Positions 28,240 through 38,355 of a DNA stretch of 64,000 bases are shown here, piece after piece. The first letter of the stretch is position 1. Each line of letters opens with the position of its first letter. Position numbers and translations under genes: made by a program. The notes below the pieces were generated by a model, which saw only the letters and a program-made list of their open reading frames with translations, had not been told where the DNA came from and searched no databases. This stretch comes from Colwellia sp. (GTDB lineage: Bacteria; Pseudomonadota; Gammaproteobacteria; Enterobacterales; Alteromonadaceae), in the NCBI GenBank assembly GCA_013215295.1, contig JABSOZ010000014.1, positions 62,001 through 126,000 on the forward strand, in the 5' to 3' direction.

Positions 28240-31200
28240 ATGAACACATTCAAGCCAAATATATTAACACTCAGCTTAATTGCTGCGGGTTTATCATTTG
28301 CTACTGTTCCCAGTTTTGCTCAAGATGCTCAAGATGAAGTAAAAACGCAAACTGGTAACAAAGTAAAAACACTTAAAGAAAAAGAAGATGCAGTAGAAGT
28401 TATTGAAGTAAGAGGTTTTAGAGGCAGTATAATTAAGTCTTTAAACACTAAACGCTTTTCAGATACCGTTGTTGATGCAATATCAGCAGATGATATTGGG
28501 GGATTACCTGACGTATCAATTGCCGATTCATTGACACGTTTACCGGGTGTTACTTCAGTACGTATTGATGGTCAATCAAGTGAACTGAACATTCGTGGTT
28601 TGTCTGGTGGTTTTGTCTTTTCGACATTAAATGGCCGTGAACAAGTTTCAACAGCCGGCGGTCGTTCAGTACAGTTTGATCAGTTTCCTTCAGAGTTAAT
28701 TAAGCAAGCACAAGTTTATAAATCGCAGAAAGCTTCTCTTATAGAGGGTGGTATTGCCGGTACGATTGAACTTGAAACCGCTAGTGCGTTGGATAATGAA
28801 AAAGAAACGAGCTTTCGTTTTTCTGCTCATGGTAATTGGAATGATGCGGCAGCTGACAATGAAGACTCAGATGCTTTTGGTCGTCGTTTAACCGCTTCTT
28901 ATCAAGCTAAGTTTTTAGATGATACTTTAGGTCTTTCATTAGGTTATGCGGGGATGTTTCAGCCAACCGTTTCAAGCCGATTTGTAAATTATCAGTTTGA
29001 TGAACGAGACTTATCAAAGACTTATGATGGCGGTCCAGAAAGTATACTTGTATCTTCGGGCTTTGAAGTAAATGAACGTGGCGGTGAAGATGCTCGTGAT
29101 GCCTTTGTTTTAGCTTTGAACTGGGAGCCGCGTGATGATTTACGTTTCCAATTTGACGCCTTTCATTCAAAATTTGATTCAGAAAAATGGGATCGTGGTC
29201 TACGGATATCAGGCTTAAACAATATTGCAAACGAAGGTTCTGCATTATTGTTAACGAACCCGATAATTTCGAATGGCGCACTTATTGGCGGAACATTTTC
29301 TCGTAACCCTAACGGTGATGCAATTGCTCCACCATATAAAGGCTCAGAGCGTAGTTTGAATATTCAAACGCAAGCTGATGATAATACGACTAACAGTGAA
29401 CTCACTTCATTCGGTTTAAAAGGTGAATGGGAGATCCATGATGATTTATTAATGACCGTTGATTTTTCTCACTCTGAAGGTAAAGAGACCGGTAAAGATC
29501 AGGTTATGCGTATGGCTTATTTTGAAGACTCAAGCGCAGAAACCCCCATTATTGATAACGACATTATCTTTAGTTACCAACTTAATGGTTTAAACAACCC
29601 TGATGTAGCGTTTAATCAAGACTTCACTGATACCAATCATATGATGGTAACGAGTGCGGAGTCTTACCCAAGTATAGAGTCTAATGAATCTAATGCGATT
29701 CGTATTGATTTTGCTTATCAACTAGAAAGTGACGTGTTTACTTCTGTTGAATTTGGTGCACGTTTATCAGAACGTGAATATGAACTAGGGCGAGGTCGTT
29801 TCTTATACGGTACAACCGACGCTAATATGCGTAATGGTCAATACATTACTTATTCAGGTACCGATGAAGATGGTAATCCTATTGAAACAGAGCGTTTTGC
29901 TCCATTTCAATTAAATGACTCAAATTCAACCGTGACGAATATTAATGGTGGCTTACCGGGCATGCCGAGTTTCTTAGCGGTAAATAACAATGCCATACTC
30001 AATGCTTGGATCCCAAATGTAGATCGTACTCCAGTACGCGACTGGAATCATAGCTGGACGATGACACAAAACAATATCGTTGAAGAAGAAGTCACCGCAG
30101 CTTACGTGCAACTAAATCTTGATACTGAACTTTTTGGTTTACCCTTAAGTGGTAATCTTGGTCTTCGTTATGTTGGCTCTAAACAAAGCAGTACAGGTTT
30201 AGTGAATGTTGGCGCTGGCAATGGAGATGTTATTTATGATGACGTAGATGGTACCAGTGACGAATTTCGTCGTGAAACTGTCAGTGAAACCTACAATGAT
30301 TTATTACCATCATTGAACTTAAATATTCAGTTATCTGAAAATGATCAATTACGTTTCGCCTACGCTAAAGTAATGTCACGTAACGATATGCCGAGAATGG
30401 CAAATAGCGGTAACTTTAGATTTAATTCTGCTGAGGATGGCAGAAACTATATTGATTTAGATAGTTCGACGAGCCCAGCAATACGTCCTTTCTATGCGGA
30501 TCAAATTGATATTTCTTATGAGCATTATTTCTCAGAAACCGATGGTGCATTTATTTTCGCTATTTGGAACAAAGATATTGAAAATATGCCAGGAACAACC
30601 ACCAATAAGAATTTTGATTATGAAGCTAATGGCATTGAAGTGCCGCCAATTCCTGAAGATAAACAATATGCAGATTACGATGCAGTAACGGGTGAACCTA
30701 TTGGTGACCCACTTGTCTGGGAGAATGGTACTTATTCTCGAGCTTCTAATAATGCCGAAGCTGGTTATATTCGAGGTATTGAAATTGGTTATACGCAAAC
30801 GTTTAACTTTTTACCTGATTTGTGGAAGGGCTTAGGCGCGAACATCAACTTTTCTTATACTGAAAGTGAAATTCAGCGTCCGTCAAATGTACCAGGTGAA
30901 GATGGTGCATTAGCGCCAATGGAAGGTTTGTCGCCACGCGTATTCAGTGCAACTATTTTCTATGATTATGAAGATTTGTTTACTGCTCGTGTAAGTGCTC
31001 GTCATCGTTCGGAATACTTAAGTCGTCAAATTGCGATTGGTGATTCACAGTCAGCCTATTTCCAAGAAGAGACTATTGTTTCTGCACAAATGTCGTATAA
31101 CTTTACTGAGAATTTACAAGCGGTTGTTTCTGTTGATAATTTAACAGATGAACCCAATGTATCTTACTTTGGTGATGCTTCGCGCACCGGTACTATTCAG

Positions 31201-31245
31201 TACTTTGGTCGCACTGTTTACTTTGGTATTAACTACTCGATGTAA
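28240..31245 (+). CDS. TonB-dependent receptor (maltodextrin-type)
   Basis: This 1001-residue outer-membrane protein has a signal peptide (LSLIAAGLSFATVPSFAQ). A plug domain follows (GGLPDVSIADSLTRLPGVTS, then NIRGLSGGFVFSTLNGREQV). A long 22-strand-type barrel ends in the aromatic motif YFGRTVYFGINYSM. The sequence EVRGFRGSIIKSLNTKR is typical of the large marine and Caulobacter carbohydrate receptors, whose best-known member takes up maltodextrins. Its placement opposite a starch-binding lipoprotein and near pullulanases supports that substrate. A strong hairpin follows the stop codon. Confidence 0.93.
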   Translation: MNTFKPNILTLSLIAAGLSFATVPSFAQDAQDEVKTQTGNKVKTLKEKEDAVEVIEVRGFRGSIIKSLNTKRFSDTVVDAISADDIGGLPDVSIADSLTRLPGVTSVRIDGQSSELNIRGLSGGFVFSTLNGREQVSTAGGRSVQFDQFPSELIKQAQVYKSQKASLIEGGIAGTIELETASALDNEKETSFRFSAHGNWNDAAADNEDSDAFGRRLTASYQAKFLDDTLGLSLGYAGMFQPTVSSRFVNYQFDERDLSKTYDGGPESILVSSGFEVNERGGEDARDAFVLALNWEPRDDLRFQFDAFHSKFDSEKWDRGLRISGLNNIANEGSALLLTNPIISNGALIGGTFSRNPNGDAIAPPYKGSERSLNIQTQADDNTTNSELTSFGLKGEWEIHDDLLMTVDFSHSEGKETGKDQVMRMAYFEDSSAETPIIDNDIIFSYQLNGLNNPDVAFNQDFTDTNHMMVTSAESYPSIESNESNAIRIDFAYQLESDVFTSVEFGARLSEREYELGRGRFLYGTTDANMRNGQYITYSGTDEDGNPIETERFAPFQLNDSNSTVTNINGGLPGMPSFLAVNNNAILNAWIPNVDRTPVRDWNHSWTMTQNNIVEEEVTAAYVQLNLDTELFGLPLSGNLGLRYVGSKQSSTGLVNVGAGNGDVIYDDVDGTSDEFRRETVSETYNDLLPSLNLNIQLSENDQLRFAYAKVMSRNDMPRMANSGNFRFNSAEDGRNYIDLDSSTSPAIRPFYADQIDISYEHYFSETDGAFIFAIWNKDIENMPGTTTNKNFDYEANGIEVPPIPEDKQYADYDAVTGEPIGDPLVWENGTYSRASNNAEAGYIRGIEIGYTQTFNFLPDLWKGLGANINFSYTESEIQRPSNVPGEDGALAPMEGLSPRVFSATIFYDYEDLFTARVSARHRSEYLSRQIAIGDSQSAYFQEETIVSAQMSYNFTENLQAVVSVDNLTDEPNVSYFGDASRTGTIQYFGRTVYFGINYSM

Positions 31246-31252
31246 GCTGAAA

Positions 31253-31285
31253 AATAAAGGTGCGGGTTATAGCCGCACCTTTATT
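31253..31285 (+). terminator. Hairpin terminator after the TonB receptor
   Basis: AATAAAGGTGCGG (31253-31265) pairs perfectly over 13 bp with CCGCACCTTTATT (31273-31285) around a 7-nt loop. It lies 7 bp after the stop. It probably lowers transcription into the halogenase gene rather than abolishing it. Confidence 0.8.
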
Positions 31286-31327
31286 ATTAAAGGTATTAAT
31301 CGTAAATTTTTTAAGTAGTAAAAGTTA

Positions 31328-32899
31328 ATGATAAATTCAACCCACTCAGAAAGTAAACACCCAAAAAAACGTAATATTGTGATATTAGGGGGTGGAACCG
31401 CGGGTTGGATGACGGCGAATTTAATGGCCGAAAAATGGAAAAATCACAATATCTCGATAACCTTGATTGAATCTCCTTCGATAGGTGTTATTGGTGTTGG
31501 TGAAGGTTCAACACCGCAATTAAAAACCTTTTTTGATAAAATAGGCGTAACAGAAAAACAGTGGATGCCCCAGTGCAATGCCACTTATAAAAATGGTATA
31601 TTATTCAAAAATTGGTCTACACGTCCAGGTTTTGAAAGTTACTTTCATCCCTTCACTTCATTAATTGACGCCCACACAGCACCTGCTTTTGTTTATAACA
31701 CGCAATATCGCCGCAAGGGCTTTGACGTTGACTGTAAGCCTGACCGTTTTTTTCTTTCTGCACAATTAGCCAAGCAACAAAAATCGCCTATTGGTGAATT
31801 TAACTTTCCCTTTGATATTGGCTATGGCTATCACTTCGATGCAGTTTTGTTGGGTAAATATTTAGGTACTGTTGCAACAGAAAAAGGTGTTAAGCATATT
31901 TCAGCACAAGTAACCGCAGTGAACTTGAATGATGACGGTGATATTCAATCGTTAAGTCTTGATGATGAACGCGTTATTGAAGGTGACTTTTTTGTTGATT
32001 GTTCAGGGTTTAACAGCGTACTTTTACAAAAAAAATTGAAAGTGCCCTTTATCAGTTTTAAAGAAAATCTCTTCAATGATAGTGCCGTAACCATATCAGT
32101 ACCGAGAAAATCTCAGCAACAAGTCAATTCACAAACTATTTCTACCGCCATGAAGTGTGGCTGGGCGTGGGATATACCTTTAACTAATCGTACTGGTAAC
32201 GGTTATGTTTATAGCTCTGAATATTGCAGTGCTGAACAAGCAGAATTTGAATTACGTGAAAAGCTTTCACTCATTGGTGAAGATGTTGACGTTCGTCATT
32301 TAACAATGAAAGTTGGGCGAGTTGCAAAGCATTGGCATAAAAACTGTGTGGCCATTGGCTTGTCGCAAGGCTTTATTGAGCCGCTTGAAGCGACCGCTTT
32401 ACATTTTGTGCAAGAAAGTATTGAAGGTTTCATTGATAGTTATACGGCTGGAAGTTTTAGTAACAGTAATCAAACGCAGTTCAATGAAAAAATGAACAGT
32501 CGTTTTGATGGCATCAGAGATTATATTGTTGCCCATTATCGTTTGAGTTCACGTGAAGATACTGAGTATTGGCGCAAAAATAGTGCAAACCCAAATATCT
32601 CTAACAATTTAAAGAAAATAGTGCAGTGCTGGGTAGCAGGTGATGATTTAAACAAAGCACTCGTTCAACCAGGCATGGTCAGTTTTTATCCGCCAGTTTC
32701 GTGGCATGCAATGCTTGCTGGTTACGGTGTGTTTCCGGAATTAACCGCGCAAAATCTATTAACTGAAAAATTCGGTCATAGCGCAATTGATGCCGCACAG
32801 AAATATGACTTAGCGCATATTGACCAATTTATTCAACGCTGTTCAGTTAACTTCGCTGATCATCAACAATTTATTGATGAAAACCTCATTAATAAATAA
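31328..32899 (+). CDS. Flavin-dependent tryptophan halogenase family protein
   Basis: This 523-residue cytoplasmic protein has the FAD-binding motif GGGTAGWMTAN near residue 21. It also has the WxWxIP motif that blocks monooxygenation (GWAWDIPLTNR, about residue 277). The lysine corresponding to the catalytic residue appears to be kept in NATYKNGILFKNW. The family adds chlorine or bromine to aromatic rings with FADH2. Members sitting beside TonB receptors are common in marine and Caulobacter-type bacteria, but their real substrate is unknown. No tryptophan or natural-product pathway is nearby. It is 82 bp after the TonB receptor and 19 bp before the CRTAC1 gene. Confidence 0.9.
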   Translation: MINSTHSESKHPKKRNIVILGGGTAGWMTANLMAEKWKNHNISITLIESPSIGVIGVGEGSTPQLKTFFDKIGVTEKQWMPQCNATYKNGILFKNWSTRPGFESYFHPFTSLIDAHTAPAFVYNTQYRRKGFDVDCKPDRFFLSAQLAKQQKSPIGEFNFPFDIGYGYHFDAVLLGKYLGTVATEKGVKHISAQVTAVNLNDDGDIQSLSLDDERVIEGDFFVDCSGFNSVLLQKKLKVPFISFKENLFNDSAVTISVPRKSQQQVNSQTISTAMKCGWAWDIPLTNRTGNGYVYSSEYCSAEQAEFELREKLSLIGEDVDVRHLTMKVGRVAKHWHKNCVAIGLSQGFIEPLEATALHFVQESIEGFIDSYTAGSFSNSNQTQFNEKMNSRFDGIRDYIVAHYRLSSREDTEYWRKNSANPNISNNLKKIVQCWVAGDDLNKALVQPGMVSFYPPVSWHAMLAGYGVFPELTAQNLLTEKFGHSAIDAAQKYDLAHIDQFIQRCSVNFADHQQFIDENLINK

Positions 32900-32918
32900 A
32901 GCTGCTTTAGGTATTCAC

Positions 32919-34640
32919 ATGAAAAATAACAACTCATCTTCGTACTCTTTCCCATTAATTTTATCTTTTAGTTTAGCGCTTATTGCAATCACCAGTTGTG
33001 GAGGAGGTTCGGAAAGTAAAGCACCCGCTGAAAAAATAGTTGTTGAAGCGCCTGTTTTAATCGGCCCACAAGTTTCAGGTATACCTGCAAAAATAACCGT
33101 AGAAGCGCCGATTGGCAGCGATAGTCATCAATGCCATAGCGTGGAAACCAATGAGCAGTCATTACAATTTACCGATATTACAGAGCAGGCAGGACTTACC
33201 TTCAGTCATGAGATGCCAAATGGTGATGGTGTTTTAGGTATGTCGGGTGGTGTGGCTGCCGGTGATTTTGATAATGACGGCTGGGTAGATTTATACGCGA
33301 TTGGCGGTGAAGGCCAAGCGAATGTATTGATGAAGAATCAAGGTGATGGCACCTTTACTGATATGGCGAACTTTTCGGGTGTTGATCAGCAAAACAAAGG
33401 CAGTGGTCCAGCATTTGGTGATTTTAATGGCGATGGCCTTTTAGATTTATTTGTTGGTGGCGTCGGTGGTGATGCCGCAAAACTTTATGTCAATCAAGGT
33501 AACGACAAATACTTAGATATAACTGAAAGTTCAGGCCTTGTGCTCCCGGGCAACAATTTTTCAGGCACCTGGACTGATTACGATAAAGACGGAGATTTAG
33601 ACTTATTTGTCACCCATTGGACAGAAGAACGTAGTGGCTACTTTGCTTATTTCTGGAAAAACAATGGTGATTCAACTTTTTCAGATGTCACCTTTGAAAC
33701 GGGTATTAAAAACACCAGTAATGCCGACAAAACGTTAACCGCAACCTTCTCTGACATTAATAACGACGGTTGGGTCGATTTATTATTAGTCACAGATTAT
33801 GCCCAAACTCGCCTTTATCAAAATAACAAAGACGGCACGTTTAAAGATATCACTGACCATGACGTGATCACTGACAACACAGGTATGGGTTCTGCCGTCG
33901 CAGATTACGATAATGATGGCGACTTAGACTGGTTTGTTACCGCCATATCTTTTCGAGATGAGCCTGCAACATTAGGTTGGCTGTCACCGGGAAATCGTTT
34001 TTATCAAAATCAGGGCGACGGCACGTTTCTCGATAAAACGGATGAACTGGGTGTTCGTCATAGCTCTTGGGCATGGGCAACCTGTTTCAGTGATTTCAAT
34101 AATGATGGGTTACAAGATTTATTCGTGGTTAACGGTATGTATGGTGAAAATATTGATGAGATGTTTTTAGACGACCCTTCTCGACTCTTTCTGGCAAATG
34201 GCGATGGTACGTTTAAAGAATCTTCAATTGATGTGGGCATTGATGACACATCAATGGGCCGTGGCTTAGTGTGCTTCGATTATGACAAAGATGGCGATCA
34301 AGATATTTACATTGCTAACTATGATGAAGCACCAAAATTGTTTTGTAACAATGGCGGTAGTGCGTCAGGTCAGAATAATTTTATCAATATCAAGTTAATC
34401 GATTCAACGAGTAACACGCAAGCTTTGGGTGCAAGGATATATGTGCAAAGTGCTGATGTTCGTCAAATGCGGGAATTAACATCGGGCAATAATTATGTTT
34501 CGCAAAACCCTGTTGAGGCACATTTTGGATTAAGTAAAGCATCAGAAATTACCAGTATTCGTATTGTATGGCCTGATGGTGAAGAGTCAATTGTTACCCA
34601 GGTCGACATCAATCAATTCGTGACTATCGAACGTATTTAG
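32919..34640 (+). CDS. CRTAC1 family lipoprotein (FG-GAP/VCBS repeats plus ASPIC/UnbV domain)
   Basis: I chose the ATG at 32919 because it gives a proper lipoprotein signal ending in ALIAITSCGGG; an upstream in-frame start at 32820 would overlap the halogenase. The product has 573 residues. Seven calcium-binding FG-GAP-like repeats are visible (for example DFDNDGWVDL, DFNGDGLLDL, DYDKDGDLDL, DINNDGWVDL). The C-terminus has an ASPIC/UnbV domain (LGARIYVQS to IRIVWPDGEES). These form a calcium-stabilised beta-propeller of unknown role. It follows the halogenase by 19 bp and precedes the haloperoxidase-like gene by 62 bp. Confidence 0.92.
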   Translation: MKNNNSSSYSFPLILSFSLALIAITSCGGGSESKAPAEKIVVEAPVLIGPQVSGIPAKITVEAPIGSDSHQCHSVETNEQSLQFTDITEQAGLTFSHEMPNGDGVLGMSGGVAAGDFDNDGWVDLYAIGGEGQANVLMKNQGDGTFTDMANFSGVDQQNKGSGPAFGDFNGDGLLDLFVGGVGGDAAKLYVNQGNDKYLDITESSGLVLPGNNFSGTWTDYDKDGDLDLFVTHWTEERSGYFAYFWKNNGDSTFSDVTFETGIKNTSNADKTLTATFSDINNDGWVDLLLVTDYAQTRLYQNNKDGTFKDITDHDVITDNTGMGSAVADYDNDGDLDWFVTAISFRDEPATLGWLSPGNRFYQNQGDGTFLDKTDELGVRHSSWAWATCFSDFNNDGLQDLFVVNGMYGENIDEMFLDDPSRLFLANGDGTFKESSIDVGIDDTSMGRGLVCFDYDKDGDQDIYIANYDEAPKLFCNNGGSASGQNNFINIKLIDSTSNTQALGARIYVQSADVRQMRELTSGNNYVSQNPVEAHFGLSKASEITSIRIVWPDGEESIVTQVDINQFVTIERI

Positions 34641-34702
34641 CATTTTGTGACGAAAATTTAATAACTAACAATTAGAAAGTATAAAAATAATAAGAAGATT
34701 TT

Positions 34703-36700
34703 ATGATGAAACAGCGCAGAATAAACAAATTTAAAAAAATGCTAGTACCATTAATATTGGGACCTTTGTTCTTAACAGCGTGTGGTGGTTCAAGTTCAGA
34801 TAACAAAACTGAGGTGGTCGTTGAAGCACCGATAAAAATAACAGCTGAACGCAGTGGTCAATCCATTGCAAGACAGTGGAATGAAGTGTTACTGCATGCC
34901 ATACGAAATGATTATGCTCGCCCAACCATACATGCGCGTAATTTATTCCATATCTCATCAGCAATGTTTGACGCTTGGTCGGTTTATAGTGCACAAGCAA
35001 CTCCTTTTCTATGGGGTAATAATGTTGCTGGTTTTGATTGTACGGCTGAAGCGATTAATGTTCCCGCTGATACTTTACCTTTGCAAGAACAAGCGATAAG
35101 TTTCGCTAGTTATAGAATGATCAAACATCGCTTTCGTTTATCTCCCGGTGCTGACGATATTATTGCCACGGCTGATGCATTGATGGCTACGTTAGGTTTT
35201 GATATTGAAAATACCTCTGTTGATTATTCTCAAGGCTCTTCGGCGGCATTAGGTAATGCCATTGCCGCTTGTTATATCGATTTTGGCTTGCAAGATGGTG
35301 CTAATGAAACACAATTTTATAGTAATACGAGTTATCAGCCAGTAAACCCTGCCTTAGTTTTAGGTGAGGGGCTTTCGGGCAACCCAACTATTGTCGACTT
35401 GAATCGCTGGCAGCCGCTTTCTATTGAAGGTTATATTGACCAAGCGGGTAACCCTGTTGATGATGCCCCTGAATTTTTAGGACCCGAATGGGGACAAGTT
35501 GTCCCCTTCTCATTATCAGATAATGACAAAACAGTTTTTTCGCGTGATGGTTTTGACTACCAAGTTTATCACGACCCAGGTATGCCACCGTTAATCGGCA
35601 CTGATACGTCTGACTTATATAAGTGGGGCTTTTCGTTAGTCGCGATATGGTCAGCGCATTTAGATGAAAATGACGGTGTTTTATGGGATATTTCACCCAA
35701 AAGTCTAGGTAACATTCATACCTTTCCGACAACCTTTTCTCAATACAGTGAATTTTATAACCAACTCGAAGGTGGAGATACCAGTACAGGTTATGCAGTA
35801 AATCCTGTGACTGACCAACCTTATCAAGAGCAACTTGTTCCTCGTGGCGATTATGGCCGTGTGCTTGCTGAGTTTTGGGCTGATGGACCTGATTCAGAAA
35901 CACCCCCAGGGCATTGGTTTGTGATTCTCAATACCGTTAGCGACCATAATCTACTTGAGAAACGTTGGGCAGGTGAGGGTGAACTTCTTGGGAATTTAGA
36001 ATGGGACATTAAAACTTATTTTGCGATGGGCGGCACAATGCATGATTCAGCAATTACTGCTTGGGGAATTAAAGGCCGTTATGATTATATTCGTCCTGTT
36101 TCAGCCATTCGAGCAATGGCTGATTTAGGGCAAAGCAGTGATGCGCAATTACCTTCTTATCATGTTAACGGCATTTTACTTGTTGATGATTATATTGAGC
36201 TGGTGTCGAATGGAGATGCTTTAGCCGGTGAAAATAACGAACATGTTGGCAAAATTAAAATTTACGGTTGGAAAGGTCCTAAATATATTGTTGACCCTGC
36301 CACCGATAAAGCAGGTGTTGATTGGATCCTAGCTGAAAACTGGTGGCCTTATCAGCGACCTTCGTTTGTAACTCCCCCTTTTGCGGGTTACGTTTCAGGA
36401 CACTCTACTTATTCAAGAGCCGCAGCAGAACTAATGACAGCGATGACGGGGTCTTCATACTTTCCCGGAGGTATGAGTGAATTTGAAGTTGTTGCTAATG
36501 ATTTTCTCGTTTTTGAACAAGGACCAAGTGTCAACATGACGCTGCAGTGGGCAACGTATCAAGATGCTTCTGATCAATGTAGTTTATCGCGTATATGGGG
36601 TGGCATTCATCCACCAGCAGATGATATTCCTGGCCGCTTAATTGGCGAAAAAATTGGAAAAAATAGTTTTGAATTTGTGCAAGGTTATTTAAGTAAATAA
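34703..36700 (+). CDS. Vanadium-dependent haloperoxidase / PAP2-like lipoprotein
   Basis: This 665-residue protein has a lipoprotein signal ending in LFLTACGGSSS. The three vanadate/phosphate-binding motifs of the haloperoxidase/PAP2 superfamily are present in order: KGRYDYIRP (about residue 456), YVSGHSTYSR (about 563) and SRIWGGIH (about 628). The catalytic His is in SGHS and the vanadate-bonding His in GGIH. Bacterial proteins of this type, often next to CRTAC1 proteins, are annotated as haloperoxidases, but a phosphatase activity is equally possible. It would act in the periplasm or at the cell surface. It is transcribed with the CRTAC1 and MFS genes. Confidence 0.88.
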   Translation: MMKQRRINKFKKMLVPLILGPLFLTACGGSSSDNKTEVVVEAPIKITAERSGQSIARQWNEVLLHAIRNDYARPTIHARNLFHISSAMFDAWSVYSAQATPFLWGNNVAGFDCTAEAINVPADTLPLQEQAISFASYRMIKHRFRLSPGADDIIATADALMATLGFDIENTSVDYSQGSSAALGNAIAACYIDFGLQDGANETQFYSNTSYQPVNPALVLGEGLSGNPTIVDLNRWQPLSIEGYIDQAGNPVDDAPEFLGPEWGQVVPFSLSDNDKTVFSRDGFDYQVYHDPGMPPLIGTDTSDLYKWGFSLVAIWSAHLDENDGVLWDISPKSLGNIHTFPTTFSQYSEFYNQLEGGDTSTGYAVNPVTDQPYQEQLVPRGDYGRVLAEFWADGPDSETPPGHWFVILNTVSDHNLLEKRWAGEGELLGNLEWDIKTYFAMGGTMHDSAITAWGIKGRYDYIRPVSAIRAMADLGQSSDAQLPSYHVNGILLVDDYIELVSNGDALAGENNEHVGKIKIYGWKGPKYIVDPATDKAGVDWILAENWWPYQRPSFVTPPFAGYVSGHSTYSRAAAELMTAMTGSSYFPGGMSEFEVVANDFLVFEQGPSVNMTLQWATYQDASDQCSLSRIWGGIHPPADDIPGRLIGEKIGKNSFEFVQGYLSK

Positions 36701-36772
36701 GCGCTGGTTCGAATTTGAGATCTCGTCGTTTTTTCGTTCACATTAAAATAATAAAAAAGAGAATAATGATAA

Positions 36773-38185
36773 ATGTTAGCTATTCAAAAAAATCTCAGTA
36801 AATCTTTTTATATGCTTTTGAGCTTGCCCGCGACAGCGATGGGTTTTGCTTTATCTGTACAAATATCAGCCCTCAGCTGGATTTTAACCACACAATACGG
36901 CTTAGATATTCATGAAGTCGGTCTCGTTTGGGCAGCAGGGCCTATCGCCGGGATTTTAGGGCAAGTTATTGTCGGTATCATCAGTGATAATGTTTGGTTC
37001 TGGAATGGCCGTCGTCGTCCATTCATTCTCATTGGTGGCGTGTTAGCGGGCATGATGCTGTTGGCGCTACCAAATATCGATATCGTTTCTTCAACGTTAG
37101 GCATATCTGGATTACTCGGTGTTGCTATTGCCGTTGCATTGACCTTAGATTTATCCATTAATATTAGCTTTAATCCAACACGTGCGATTATCGCTGATGT
37201 AACGCCTGAAGGTGAAGCTCGTACTAAAGGTTATACTTGGATGCAAACAATCTCAGGTTCTTTTGGTGTTGTAGCTTATGCCGTTGGTGCTACTTGGGGA
37301 AATTTTGTGCTTATATATTTAGGCGCAGGTCTCGTGTTTTTTCTATCAATATTTTCGCCTTTTTTTATTACAGAACCCAAAAAATTGATGGTAAGCCAAA
37401 CCGATACTGCTCAAGAGAAAGTATCGTTCAAAATGGTATTGATGAATATAAAACCATTATGGGGTTTTATTGCTTACGATATATATGCGATGGGTTTACA
37501 AATCTCTGGCATAAAAATCGATCATTATTGGGCCGAAATCATTGCAGCAGTCATCACTTTTTATTTTGTAATTATTACTTTGTTTGCGAAAGAAAATAGC
37601 ACGGATAATAGTATCGGCTTTAGAAAAGTATTAGCCGCCCATTCTTTTAGCTGGATTGGTGTACAGACCATGTTTGTCTTCATCATCGCTTTTCTTCAAG
37701 ACAAAATGCCAAGCCTGTCAGATGATGATTTAGGTAAGGTTATTGCGATGAGTTTTTTAATTCTCAGTGCAGTTTCAGCTTTATTACCTGCATTGCTACT
37801 TGAACCTATCGCTAAAAAAATTGGTCGAGTAAAAACCCATACTTATTGTATTGCCAGTATGGCTCTTGGCTATGGATTAGTTTCGGCATTTGGTGATGTC
37901 AAAGAAATACTTTACTTACTTATGGCGCTATTAGGCATTGGTTGGTCTGCAATTATTAGTTTACCGTTTGCTATTATGTCTGAGAAAGTAGAACAATCGC
38001 GTATGGGGCTATATATGGGGTTGTTTAACTTGTCAGTCGTTTTACCGCAATTATTAGTAAGTTTAGCCATTGGACTATTTATCAGTAAAGTTGCAGATAA
38101 AAGCTTAGTCTTTCAAATAAGTGCTGTAGCGCTTGCTATTTCTGCACTGGCTTGGACGAAAGTTCAGGAACATTCAAAAGCCTAA
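36773..38185 (+). CDS. MFS sugar transporter, MalT/SLC45-like
   Basis: This 470-residue protein has about twelve hydrophobic helices. The motif FWNGRRRPFILIGG after helix 2 matches the signature of the glycoside-cation symporter/SLC45-like branch, which includes bacterial MalT/MalY maltose transporters. The early WILTTQYGLDIHEVGLVWAAGPIAG is also typical. It would carry maltose or maltodextrins across the inner membrane, completing the receptor-glucosidase-transporter chain. It is 72 bp after the haloperoxidase-like gene, with a hairpin 18 bp after its stop. Confidence 0.88.
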   Translation: MLAIQKNLSKSFYMLLSLPATAMGFALSVQISALSWILTTQYGLDIHEVGLVWAAGPIAGILGQVIVGIISDNVWFWNGRRRPFILIGGVLAGMMLLALPNIDIVSSTLGISGLLGVAIAVALTLDLSINISFNPTRAIIADVTPEGEARTKGYTWMQTISGSFGVVAYAVGATWGNFVLIYLGAGLVFFLSIFSPFFITEPKKLMVSQTDTAQEKVSFKMVLMNIKPLWGFIAYDIYAMGLQISGIKIDHYWAEIIAAVITFYFVIITLFAKENSTDNSIGFRKVLAAHSFSWIGVQTMFVFIIAFLQDKMPSLSDDDLGKVIAMSFLILSAVSALLPALLLEPIAKKIGRVKTHTYCIASMALGYGLVSAFGDVKEILYLLMALLGIGWSAIISLPFAIMSEKVEQSRMGLYMGLFNLSVVLPQLLVSLAIGLFISKVADKSLVFQISAVALAISALAWTKVQEHSKA

Positions 38186-38202
38186 CTGCCCCCGAAAAAA
38201 GA

Positions 38203-38237
38203 AAAAAGGTGAGTCATAAAACGGCTTATCTTTTTTG
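38203..38237 (+). terminator. Terminator closing the receptor-to-transporter gene group
   Basis: AAAAAAGGTGAG (38203-38214) pairs with CTTATCTTTTTT (38226-38237) over 12 bp with two G-U pairs. The stem ends in a run of six T. It follows the MFS stop codon closely. Confidence 0.75.
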
Positions 38238-38355
38238 CTTGTATTGATTTGATAACACTATCGATGTTTTATTTTTGTTTAATTATTTACTTCCTATAGA
38301 CAAGTCGCCTCACTTTAAATTATAAAATGTGCAACATTATATTTTAGGAATTTAC

